Assembly: GCA_017396725.1 (NCBI GenBank)
Contig: JAFQLA010000225.1
Span: 1-12,341, forward strand
From: Oscillospiraceae bacterium
Lineage (GTDB): Bacteria > Bacillota_A > Clostridia > Oscillospirales > Oscillospiraceae
Length of the DNA: 12,341 nucleotides
Direction of reading: 5' to 3'
Shown: piece by piece, positions 1-6,877 of the stretch
Position numbering within the stretch: the stretch's first letter is position 1
Layout of the letters: every line of letters begins with the position of its first letter
The notes under the pieces: model-generated
The model's database searches: none
What the model was told of the DNA's origin: nothing
The model's input: the letters and a program-made list of their open reading frames with translations, nothing else
Translations under genes and position numbers: made by a program

Positions 1-80
1 AGCCACGCCGCCGCGATGCCACCCAAAAGCAGAGACAAAGCAAGCACTACCACAAGGTGGATGATCACACTTTTTTTCAT
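1..80 (-). CDS. N-terminal fragment of a membrane or exported protein (cut by the window edge)
   Basis: Only the first 26 codons are present; the gene continues beyond base 1. It starts with an ATG at 80-78 that overlaps the TGA of the upstream zinc-ribbon gene in an ATGA arrangement, so the two genes are very probably co-transcribed and translationally coupled. The visible N-terminus is MKKS followed by an uninterrupted hydrophobic stretch (residues about 5-25, rich in Val, Leu, Gly and Ala), which reads as a signal peptide or a first transmembrane helix. No lipobox Cys is visible in the part seen. The rest of the protein is missing, so no family or function can be assigned. Confidence 0.6.
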   Translation of the reverse strand, partial: MKKSVIIHLVVVLALSLLLGGIAAAW

Positions 81-769
81 GCCGCCTTACCCCCTTCCTT
101 TTCCATCGCGCCAATGCAGGCATAAATACTCATCCAAAGCACACCGAAAACGAAAATACAAAGGCCGAAAAACATTTCCGTAACACAAATGGCATTTTGC
201 ATCACGGCAAGCGCCTCATAATGCGCCGCCAGCAGCGGCATAAAGACGCCCAGCGCCACGCTGCACACGCCCGCTGCGGCAAAGGCAATACCGCAGCAGA
301 GAAAACCGCGGCGCACACGGCGGCGGTTTACAATGAAAAGGTCCACCGCCAGCATAAGGACGATGACCGCCGCAAAAAGGATCGGGATCGCGGAGCACAT
401 GAGCCGCTGCGCGGTTCCGCCAAAATAATACTCCACAACATCGCCGTAACGCTTGATCACAAGAAGCGGCACCACCGTAAGGCTCATAATACCCAAAAGC
501 ACCGAAAGGATCACAGAGCCGATAATACCGCCGGGGCTTTTGGCAAAAGCCTGGGATTCGGCAAGCTTTTCCTGCCTTCTTTCTTCACGGGCAGTTTCTT
601 TCTCTGCCTTTTGCTGCGCCTTTAGTTCTTTTTTCGCCTCGCGCGCGGACTTGGTCTCCACTTGGGGCGCCGCGCCTTGCGCGGGGATCCCTGCCTCATC
701 CTTCGCGCCGCAATAGGGACAGAATTTGCTGCCGTCGCGGATCTCCTTTCCGCAGTTCACACAAAACAT
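77..769 (-). CDS. Zinc-ribbon multi-pass membrane protein of unknown function (230 aa)
   Basis: The protein opens with a short zinc-ribbon: C3-x2-C6 in MFCVNCG and C17-x2-C20 in CPYCG. A charged, Lys/Glu/Ala-rich, probably coiled-coil segment follows (residues about 38-75), then four likely membrane helices (about 82-105, 122-147, 155-180, 195-220). This N-terminal zinc-ribbon plus membrane domain layout is common among uncharacterised Firmicutes proteins; I do not recognise a specific function. The frame stays open upstream to 859, but I place the start at 769: it has an AGAGGTGG ribosome binding site just upstream and begins directly at the zinc-ribbon, whereas the upstream extension runs through the terminator hairpin at 812-838. 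No clear promoter is visible between that terminator and the start. The gene overlaps the next one downstream by ATGA, which suggests the products act together. Confidence 0.8.
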   Translation of the reverse strand: MFCVNCGKEIRDGSKFCPYCGAKDEAGIPAQGAAPQVETKSAREAKKELKAQQKAEKETAREERRQEKLAESQAFAKSPGGIIGSVILSVLLGIMSLTVVPLLVIKRYGDVVEYYFGGTAQRLMCSAIPILFAAVIVLMLAVDLFIVNRRRVRRGFLCCGIAFAAAGVCSVALGVFMPLLAAHYEALAVMQNAICVTEMFFGLCIFVFGVLWMSIYACIGAMEKEGGKAA

Positions 770-797
770 GTCTCCACCTCTCTTCTCATCTTTCCAC

Positions 798-838
798 ACA
801 CAAAAAAACAAAACGGCACATGGTGACCATGTGCCGTT
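798..838 (-). terminator. Rho-independent terminator after the dipeptidase pair
   Basis: There is a perfect 12-bp inverted repeat (812-823 with 827-838, loop TGA). Read on the minus strand it is followed by a T-rich tail (TTTTGTTTTTTT, 810-799). It lies 30 nt past the stop codon of the 869-1867 gene and so ends the dipeptidase transcript. It also separates that operon from the zinc-ribbon gene further down the same strand. Confidence 0.9.
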
Positions 839-868
839 CTTTACCTTTGCCAACAGCACAAAATGCTA

Positions 869-1867
869 TTAACCCACTACTTTTTCAATAAAATGCAGCC
901 AGTTCTCCCGCATCAGGCCCACAACTTCCTTTTCGCTGAAGCCCACCTTGCGGAGAGTTTCCAAAAACAGCGGGATCTCCGCTGCACTCTGCAGCCCATC
1001 CAGCGCAATGCTGCCAAAGCAGGAAATGTCCGCCTCGGGATCCAGCGCCTTGAGGGCATCTTTGTTGTTATCGGGATAAAACTCCGTGAAATCAAAGCCA
1101 AATCCCACGTGGTGTACATCCATGATGCTTACCAGATGCTCCACATGGCGGGCCAGTTCGTCGGCGGTATATTTTGTCGGATCCTTGCTGACAAAACCGC
1201 CGTAGGAATTGATTCCCACGATGCCCCCTGTAGCGCGGATGGCGCGGAGCATATCATCCGTCAGGTTGCGGGGCACATCACAAAGGGCACGGCAGTTGGA
1301 ATGGCTGGCAATAACAGGCCCCACCGCCACATCCATGATATCCCAAAAGGTCTTGTCGTTATTGTGGCAGGTATCCAGGATCATACCCTTTTCCTGAATT
1401 TTCCGCACTGCTCTTTTGCCAAGCTCCGTAAGGCCACGGTCCGGGTCACCGTCCAGCCCCGTTCCCAAGAGATTCTGCTCGTTCCAGGTAAGATCTGCGT
1501 GGCGGACGCCGAAATCATAAAGCTCATCGATCATGGAAAGATCCTCTTCCACGCAGGAAAGGCCCTCCATGCCGGTAAAGGCATAAAACTTTCCGTCCGC
1601 CTTCGCTTTTTCAATTTCTCCAACACCGGTAATGCGGCGGATATGCTGCGATTCGGCATTGTCCGCGCGGACAGCGTCCATGATCTGCCGCACCCGCTTG
1701 ACGGGATCCGTATCGTTGGGCGGGTCGATCCACAGCACGAAAAAGCCGCCTTCCACCCGTCCTTTTTTCAGCCGCTCATAATGGCGCTTATCGAACACAT
1801 TCCGCTCGCCGCTTTCACGGCGGGCCACCACATCATACCAAATATCGGAATGGCCGTCAAAAATCAA
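869..1867 (-). CDS. M19 family (membrane dipeptidase-like) zinc dipeptidase, downstream paralogue
   Basis: 332-aa member of peptidase family M19 (renal or membrane dipeptidase; binuclear zinc amidohydrolase fold), expected to hydrolyse dipeptides, sometimes with D-residues at the C-terminal position. All five metal ligands of the family can be placed: H6 and D8 in DGHSD, E101 in GMEG, H168 in DTCHNND, H189 in IASHSNC. The signature CDVPRNLTDDML (about 195-207) and the GFDF motif (257-260) also match. Residue 128 in LTWN is Trp where the mammalian enzyme has a substrate-side His. The start codon is TTG at 1867-1865: an AGAAGGA site lies 6 nt upstream, it gives the family's normal N-terminus, and no ATG lies nearby. 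No signal peptide is seen, so it is cytoplasmic. It is 18 nt downstream of its paralogue and ends before the hairpin at 812-838. Substrate is not predictable. Confidence 0.92.
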   Translation of the reverse strand: MIFDGHSDIWYDVVARRESGERNVFDKRHYERLKKGRVEGGFFVLWIDPPNDTDPVKRVRQIMDAVRADNAESQHIRRITGVGEIEKAKADGKFYAFTGMEGLSCVEEDLSMIDELYDFGVRHADLTWNEQNLLGTGLDGDPDRGLTELGKRAVRKIQEKGMILDTCHNNDKTFWDIMDVAVGPVIASHSNCRALCDVPRNLTDDMLRAIRATGGIVGINSYGGFVSKDPTKYTADELARHVEHLVSIMDVHHVGFGFDFTEFYPDNNKDALKALDPEADISCFGSIALDGLQSAAEIPLFLETLRKVGFSEKEVVGLMRENWLHFIEKVVG

Positions 1868-1885
1868 AGGAATTCCTTCTTTCTA

Positions 1886-2884
1886 TCAACCGATGACACG
1901 GCGGATGAGGCTGTGCCAATTGCCGCGGATCAGCTTTTCCATTTCCTTTTCGTTAAAACCGACTCTGCGGAGCGCATCCAGGAAATTGGGGATCTCAGAG
2001 GCATCCCGCATACCGATAACAGAGGGCGTATCGGAAAGAAGCTGGGCATCCGCGCCGTCCACAAAGCTGCAGGCGTTGAGCGCGTCCGCGCCGAAAAATT
2101 CAATAAAGTCAAAACCGAGACCCACATGGTCGATATCCATAATATCCACCATGTGCGCCACATGACGGGCCAATTCATCCACTGTGCGCTTGGCAGGTTC
2201 AATATGAGCAAACTCACCGTAGGAGTTTACTGCCGCAAGACCGTCTGTAGCACGCAGGGCACGGAGCATATCATCCGTCAGGTTGCGGGGCACATTGCAC
2301 ATATCGCGGCAATCGGAGTGGCTGGCGATAACGGGGCCCACCGCCGCATCGATGATATCCCAGAAGGTCTTATCGTTATTGTGGCAGGTATCCAGCAGCA
2401 TGCCCTTTTCCTGAATCTTGCGCACTGCTTTTTTGCCAAGCTCCGTAAGGCCGCGGTCGGGATCACCGCGAAGGCCTGTGCCGAAAGCATTTGCGCCGTT
2501 CCAGGTGAGGTCTGCGTGACGCACACCGAAATCGTAGAGCATATCCAGCTTATCCAGATCCTCGCCGATGGCATCAAGACCTTCGATGCCGAGGAAGGTA
2601 TAGAACTTACCGTCCCGCATAGCCTGTTCAGCTTCTGCCATATTGCGCACGATACGGAGGGTCTTGGATTCTTCACTGTCCTCACGGATGGCGGTCAGGA
2701 TCTCCTGCAGGCGCTTTTCAGGCTCTGTATCAAAGGGAGGATCCAACCAGATCACAAAAATAGAACCCTCTACGCCGCCCTTGTGCAGGCGAGGGAAATG
2801 CACCTTATCAAAAACATTGCGCTCACCGTTGCCGCGGCGCACCGTCACATCGGTCCAGATATCGGAATGACCGTCAAAAACCAT
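1886..2884 (-). CDS. M19 family (membrane dipeptidase-like) zinc dipeptidase, upstream paralogue
   Basis: 332-aa M19 dipeptidase, exactly the same length as the gene downstream. It aligns to that gene end to end without gaps by eye, with about 60% of residues identical. Zinc ligands fall at the same positions (H6, D8, E101, H168, H189), with MCNVPRNLTDDML (about 195-207) and GFDF (257-260). Similarity collapses only in residues about 261-295, next to the GFDF active-site motif, which suggests different substrates rather than simple gene dosage (inference). It starts with ATG at 2884 behind a TGAGGA ribosome binding site. No signal peptide or membrane segment is seen, so it is probably a cytosolic enzyme of peptide or cell-wall dipeptide turnover. 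It is the first gene of a two-gene operon, read from the divergent promoter region 2885-3047. Confidence 0.92.
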   Translation of the reverse strand: MVFDGHSDIWTDVTVRRGNGERNVFDKVHFPRLHKGGVEGSIFVIWLDPPFDTEPEKRLQEILTAIREDSEESKTLRIVRNMAEAEQAMRDGKFYTFLGIEGLDAIGEDLDKLDMLYDFGVRHADLTWNGANAFGTGLRGDPDRGLTELGKKAVRKIQEKGMLLDTCHNNDKTFWDIIDAAVGPVIASHSDCRDMCNVPRNLTDDMLRALRATDGLAAVNSYGEFAHIEPAKRTVDELARHVAHMVDIMDIDHVGLGFDFIEFFGADALNACSFVDGADAQLLSDTPSVIGMRDASEIPNFLDALRRVGFNEKEMEKLIRGNWHSLIRRVIG

Positions 2885-2922
2885 AGCTGTTTCCTCATTT
2901 CACTTGTTTTATCGTTGGTTAT

Positions 2923-2951
2923 AACTTACCACATCGATAGATTTATTTCAA
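2923..2951 (-). promoter_or_regulatory. Possible promoter of the dipeptidase operon
   Basis: On the minus strand a TTGAAA (2951-2946) is followed after 17 nt by TAAGTT (2928-2923), about 40 nt before the start codon. The -35 is good but the -10 matches only half of the consensus. The position is right because the neighbouring gene is divergent, but the exact elements are uncertain. Confidence 0.3.
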
Positions 2952-2988
2952 TGCAGGGCACGGAAAAAGGCGAAAAATGTCCCCGCCA

Positions 2989-3016
2989 TTGACTTTCCCC
3001 AGGGCGGAGATATAAT
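2989..3016 (+). promoter_or_regulatory. Sigma-A-type promoter of the C_GCAxxG_C_C gene
   Basis: TTGACT (2989-2994), a 16-nt spacer, then a perfect TATAAT (3011-3016). The predicted transcript start is near 3023, leaving a short leader that contains the strong AAGGAGGT ribosome binding site at 3031-3038, well spaced from the ATG at 3048. Confidence 0.8.
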
Positions 3017-3047
3017 AAAAGCAGAAAACGAAGGAGGTCAGCCTCTT

Positions 3048-3509
3048 ATGTCTATTTCTTACGGCGACCGTGCGGAAGCTCTTTTCCGCAAGGGTTATAA
3101 CTGCGCTCAATCCGTCTTTGCCGCTTTTGCGGAGCTTTTGCAGATGGAAGAATCCCGGGCTCTGCGTCTTGCCTCCTCCTTTGGCGGCGGCGTGGGGCGG
3201 CTGCGTGAACTCTGCGGCGCCGTCAGCGGTATGGAAATGGTCTGCGGCTTGCTTTACGGCTACGATACCGCCAACGACGACGAGCGAAAAGCCGAGCACT
3301 ACGCACGGGTGCAGGAATTGGCTCTTGCTTTCCGCGAAAAAAACGGCAGCTTCCTCTGCCGCGAGCTGCTGGGCCTTTCAGAGACCCACAGTTCCCCCGT
3401 TCCCTCCAAGCGCACAGAACAGTACTATAAGGATCGCGACTGCGCTTCCTTTGTCCGCTGTGCGGCAGAACTGATGGAAGAATACATCAAAACCCATCCC
3501 ATAGAATAA
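3048..3509 (+). CDS. C_GCAxxG_C_C family putative redox protein (153 aa)
   Basis: The spaced cysteines and glycines match the C_GCAxxG_C_C protein family: C19 in GYNCAQSV, then a Gly-rich SSFGGGVGRL segment (43-52), C56-GAVSG and C66. Further cysteines fall at C104, C132 and C138 (DCASFVRCAAE). In this family the conserved cysteines are thought to bind a metal or cofactor or to act in redox chemistry; no reaction is firmly established. There is no signal peptide, so the protein is cytoplasmic. The promoter and Shine-Dalgarno sequence are both near consensus, which suggests good expression. It is transcribed alone, divergent from the dipeptidases and convergent with metH, and ends in a shared terminator. 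Confidence 0.85.
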   Translation: MSISYGDRAEALFRKGYNCAQSVFAAFAELLQMEESRALRLASSFGGGVGRLRELCGAVSGMEMVCGLLYGYDTANDDERKAEHYARVQELALAFREKNGSFLCRELLGLSETHSSPVPSKRTEQYYKDRDCASFVRCAAELMEEYIKTHPIE

Positions 3510-3545
3510 AAAACACGGTGGCTTCCAGCCACCGTGTTTTTTATT
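3505..3545. terminator. Bidirectional terminator between the C_GCAxxG gene and metH
   Basis: This is a palindrome with a 3-nt loop (3524-3526). The GC-rich core ACACGGTGGCT pairs with AGCCACCGTGT, and A-run and T-run flanks continue the symmetry outwards to 3505 and 3545. It gives a hairpin plus T-tract on both strands. It contains the TAA of the plus-strand gene and ends 3 nt from the metH stop, so it serves both convergent genes. Confidence 0.92.
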
Positions 3546-3547
3546 CT

Positions 3548-5971
3548 TTAAAGTGCCGCAAATACCTCGTCAGCATAGCGGACGGCCTCCATAGCGTCCT
3601 TGGCATACTTGTCCGCGCCCATTTTCTGCGCGTATTCCGCCGTCATCACAGCGCCGCCTACCATCACGCGGCACCAGGGCGCCTTTTCACGCAGCAGCGC
3701 CACCGTCTCTTCCATGGAAACCACGGTGGTTGTCATCAGCGCGCTGAGACCGGCAATGGGTGCATGATGCTCCACCACAGACTCTACTACCGTCTCGGGA
3801 GGAACATCCTTCCCAAGATCAATGACGGTAAAGCCGTAATTTTCCAGAAGGAGCTTTACGATATTCTTGCCGATATCGTGAATATCACCTTTGACGGTAG
3901 CAATGACCACCGCGCACTTGACCTCCGACGCGCCGCCGCGGGCAAGCACCGCTGCCTTTACCTTTTCAAAGGCCGCAGAAGCCGCCTCAGCAGACATCAA
4001 CAGCTGGGGCAGGAACATTTCCTTCTTTTCAAAACCTGCGCCCACGATATTCAGCGCGGGGATGATCTCCTGCTGCACGATCGTCAGCGGCTCGCAGCTT
4101 TGGAGCATCTCCTCCGTCAAGCGGGCAGTTTCATCCTTCAAGCCCTTTACCACCGCTCTTTGCAGCTGAGAAGAAAATTCCTCCGTCTTTGCCGCGGCAG
4201 GCGCAGCGCTCACCGTCACCTTGATGGGTGCGGGCGCAGCAGAAGCATGACTTTCCGCAAAGCCAATATACTCGACAAAGTTTTCATCCATTTCCTTCAG
4301 CGCGCGATAGGAATACCATACCTTCAGCATATCTGCCGCGTCAGGATTCATGATGGCGGCGGAAAGGCCGTTTTCCAGCGCAAGAGCAAAGAAGGTGCTG
4401 TTGAGATCGCCGCGGTTGGGAAGACCGAAGGAAACATTGGAAACACCCAAAGAGGTGTGGCAGCCGATCTTCTCACGGATCATCCGCAGCGCCGCAAGGG
4501 TCTCCTTGGCGGCGGCAGGCGCGGCGCTCACCGTCATAGTCAGGGTATCAAAAATAATATCCTTCTTGTCGATGCCATATTCCGCAGCCCGGGCAAGGAT
4601 CTTTTCCGCGATAGCTACACGGCCCGCTGCCGTTTCGGGGATGCCATTTTCATCCAGCGTCAGCGCGATCACCGCGCCGCCATATTTCTTCACCAGCGGG
4701 AAGATGGCGCTCATGCTCTCTTCCTTGCCGTTGACAGAGTTCACCAAAGCCTTGCCGTTATAGCGGCGCAAGGCCCTTTCCATAGCGGCTGCGTCCGCGG
4801 TATCGATCTGCAGAGGAAGATCGATGATAGATTGCAGTTCCTCCACCGCTTCGCAAAGGAGGGATGCTTCATCGATATCGGGAAGGCCCACATTTACATC
4901 CAGAATCTGCACGCCCTTTTCCTGCTGGCGGATACCTTCATTGAGAATGTAGCCGATATCATGTTCGGCAAGCGCCTGTTTGAAGCGCTTTTTCCCCGTG
5001 GGATTGATGCGCTCACCGATAAGAATGGGGAATTCCCCAAAGGTCACCGCATGGGTATAAGAGGACACGCAGGTGCGGTTCTTCTTTTCCACGGCCTTGG
5101 GTGCCATACCTGCCGTTTCCTTCACAAGGGCGGCAATGTATTCCGGCGTGGTGCCGCAGCAGCCGCCTGCAAGGCGCACACCGTCTCCCACCATGGATGC
5201 CACACTCTTGGCAAAGGCCGCGGCGTCCACATCGTAGCAGGTCTTACCCTCCCGCATTACGGGAAGGCCTGCATTGGGTTTGAGCAGCACAGGAACGCTT
5301 GCAAGAGCCAGATACTGCTCCACCACGCCCCTCAGCGCTTCAGGGCCAAGAGAGCAATTCACGCCGATGGCGTCTGCCCCCATACCCTCCAGCATGGCAA
5401 CCATAGCGGCAGGATCGGCGCCCGTCATGAGCTTACCGTCCTCACCGTAGGCATTGGATACGAATACGGGAAGATCGCAGTTTTCTTTCACCGCAAGAAG
5501 AGCAGCCTTGGTCTCATAGCTATCATTCATAGTCTCAATGAGCACCAAATCCGCTCCGTACTTTGCGCCAAGGCGCACCGTCTCGGCAAAAACAGACACC
5601 GCATCCTCAAAATCAAGATCGCCGTAGGGTTTGAGAAGCTTGCCCAAAGGGCCGATATCCAGCGCGGCAAACTTTGCCTGTGTGCCGCAGCTTTCTTCCC
5701 GGGCGCGGCGCACATTCTCCATAGCGGCGCAAATGATCTCTTCCAGTTCGGTGGAAGAAAACTTCAGCGAATTGGCGCCGAAGGTATTGGCACTGACCAC
5801 ATTGCTGCCCGCGTCATAATAAGCGCGGTGAATGGCGGAGACATCTTCGGCATGGGTCAGATTCCATCTTTCGGGATGCTCACCCGCCTGCAAGCCTTTT
5901 GCCTGCAGCAGCGTGCCCATACCACCGTCCAGATAGAGGATATTTTCTTTTAAGTAGGAAAGTACATTCAT
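3548..5971 (-). CDS. metH: Cobalamin-dependent methionine synthase (MetH), short form without the reactivation domain
   Basis: Transfers methyl from 5-methyl-THF through cobalamin to homocysteine, giving methionine and THF. Domains in order: homocysteine-binding barrel (about 1-290) with zinc cysteines C206 and C271-C272 in LAGGCCGT; pterin-binding barrel (about 310-570) with GERINPTG (319-326) and SNVSFGLPNRG (511-521); cobalamin cap helices (about 597-680); B12-binding Rossmann domain with DIHDIG (696-701), H698 being the lower cobalt ligand, and an SALMTTT segment (743-749). It ends at residue 807. The C-terminal AdoMet-binding reactivation domain of the roughly 1,200-residue E. coli enzyme is absent, as in many anaerobes. 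The start is ATG at 5971, only 4 nt after the metF stop, with a weak site (GTGAG), so translation is probably coupled. A decapeptide occurs twice, at 480-489 and 586-595 (see the repeat entry). Confidence 0.96.
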   Translation of the reverse strand: MNVLSYLKENILYLDGGMGTLLQAKGLQAGEHPERWNLTHAEDVSAIHRAYYDAGSNVVSANTFGANSLKFSSTELEEIICAAMENVRRAREESCGTQAKFAALDIGPLGKLLKPYGDLDFEDAVSVFAETVRLGAKYGADLVLIETMNDSYETKAALLAVKENCDLPVFVSNAYGEDGKLMTGADPAAMVAMLEGMGADAIGVNCSLGPEALRGVVEQYLALASVPVLLKPNAGLPVMREGKTCYDVDAAAFAKSVASMVGDGVRLAGGCCGTTPEYIAALVKETAGMAPKAVEKKNRTCVSSYTHAVTFGEFPILIGERINPTGKKRFKQALAEHDIGYILNEGIRQQEKGVQILDVNVGLPDIDEASLLCEAVEELQSIIDLPLQIDTADAAAMERALRRYNGKALVNSVNGKEESMSAIFPLVKKYGGAVIALTLDENGIPETAAGRVAIAEKILARAAEYGIDKKDIIFDTLTMTVSAAPAAAKETLAALRMIREKIGCHTSLGVSNVSFGLPNRGDLNSTFFALALENGLSAAIMNPDAADMLKVWYSYRALKEMDENFVEYIGFAESHASAAPAPIKVTVSAAPAAAKTEEFSSQLQRAVVKGLKDETARLTEEMLQSCEPLTIVQQEIIPALNIVGAGFEKKEMFLPQLLMSAEAASAAFEKVKAAVLARGGASEVKCAVVIATVKGDIHDIGKNIVKLLLENYGFTVIDLGKDVPPETVVESVVEHHAPIAGLSALMTTTVVSMEETVALLREKAPWCRVMVGGAVMTAEYAQKMGADKYAKDAMEAVRYADEVFAAL
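4187..4534 (-). repeat. Two copies of a 30-nt direct repeat inside metH
   Basis: Bases 4505-4534 and 4187-4216 match at 27 of 30 positions and lie in the same reading frame, 318 nt (106 codons) apart. Both encode TVSAAPAAAK. The first copy lies in the pterin-binding barrel, where the family has a D-x-L-x-x-x-VSA type segment. The second lies in the Ala-rich linker before the cobalamin cap domain. The three mismatches are all silent. Confidence 0.85.
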
Positions 5972-5975
5972 GTTT

Positions 5976-6857
5976 TTATCTCACTTTGATGATGGCCGAA
6001 AGATTCTCCTGGATCTTCTGTGCAACATCAGGCTTATTCATGGAATACACATGGACATTCTTGATGCCGTTGGCATAGAGGTCGATGATCTGATCGGTGG
6101 CATAGGCAATGCCTGCCTGCTTCATGGCAGCGGGATCGTCACCAAACTTATCTACAAGACTCTTGAAGCGCTGGGGCATAAAGGAACCGGAGAGCTTGAT
6201 GGCACGCTCCACCTGCTTTGCGTTGGTAATGGGCATAATGCCGGGCAGCACAGGAACGGTGATACCTGCCTCGCGGATCTTATAGAGGAAATTATAAAGG
6301 AGATTGTTATCAAAGAACATCTGGGTGGTAAGGAACTCGCAGCCCGCTTCCACCTTTTCACGCAAATGCTCAATATCTTCCTTCTGGTTGACACTTTCGG
6401 GATGCACCTCAGGATAGCAGGCACCGCCGATGCAAAAATCCGCATCGCTGGCCTTCAGTTCCCGCACCAGATCCACCGCATAGCGGTAGTCCCAGTTGCT
6501 GCGGTCCGCGCCTTCCTGCTCGGCAAGCAGGTCACCACGCAGGGCCATCACATTTTTGATACCGGCAGCTTTCATACTCTCAATGCGCTGATGTACGGTT
6601 TCATGGGTGGAAGAAACGCAGGTCAGATGGGCAAGTGAGGGCACACCGTGCTCTTCTTTGATGTTCCGCGCGATATCCAGCGTATACTGGCTGGTACCGC
6701 CGCCGGCGCCGTAAGTCACGCTGACAAAGCTGGGTTTGAGTTCTGCGATCTTTTCCGTAGCCTCCTTCACACTGGCATAAGCCGTGGAGGTCTTGGGCGG
6801 AAATACTTCAAAGGATAAGAACAAGCCTTCCTTATCCAGAATCTCAGTAATTTTCAT
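5976..6857 (-). CDS. metF: Methylenetetrahydrofolate reductase (MetF)
   Basis: 293-aa flavoprotein of the usual bacterial length that reduces 5,10-methylene-THF to 5-methyl-THF, the methyl donor for MetH encoded immediately downstream. Motifs: FEVFPPK (16-22) with the catalytic Glu at 17; VTYGAGG (47-53); ALRGD (105-109), whose Asp contacts folate; QMFFDN (179-184); LPGIMPIT (204-211). The start is ATG at 6857 behind an AAGGAGA ribosome binding site. The gene lies 20 nt after the kinase and 4 nt before metH, so all three are one transcript. The electron donor (NADH, or ferredoxin with partner subunits as in some clostridia) cannot be told from sequence. No MetV-type zinc partner gene is present in the window. 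Confidence 0.96.
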   Translation of the reverse strand: MKITEILDKEGLFLSFEVFPPKTSTAYASVKEATEKIAELKPSFVSVTYGAGGGTSQYTLDIARNIKEEHGVPSLAHLTCVSSTHETVHQRIESMKAAGIKNVMALRGDLLAEQEGADRSNWDYRYAVDLVRELKASDADFCIGGACYPEVHPESVNQKEDIEHLREKVEAGCEFLTTQMFFDNNLLYNFLYKIREAGITVPVLPGIMPITNAKQVERAIKLSGSFMPQRFKSLVDKFGDDPAAMKQAGIAYATDQIIDLYANGIKNVHVYSMNKPDVAQKIQENLSAIIKVR

Positions 6858-6877
6858 GGCGGTTCTCCTTTCGCAGG

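Noticed and set aside
812..838. Palindrome considered as a regulator operator
   Set aside because: The 3-nt loop, the T-tract on the minus strand and the position just after the dipeptidase stop codon make a terminator the simpler explanation.
863..2992. Plus-strand 709-codon open frame antisense to both dipeptidases
   Set aside because: The opposite strand carries two complete M19 enzymes with all zinc ligands and ribosome binding sites. The antisense frame is open because of codon bias and its translation is rich in His, Arg and Ile without any recognisable domain.
3518..5953. Plus-strand 811-codon open frame antisense to metH
   Set aside because: Mirror frame of a clear metH gene; no domain or ribosome binding site, and it begins inside the bidirectional terminator.
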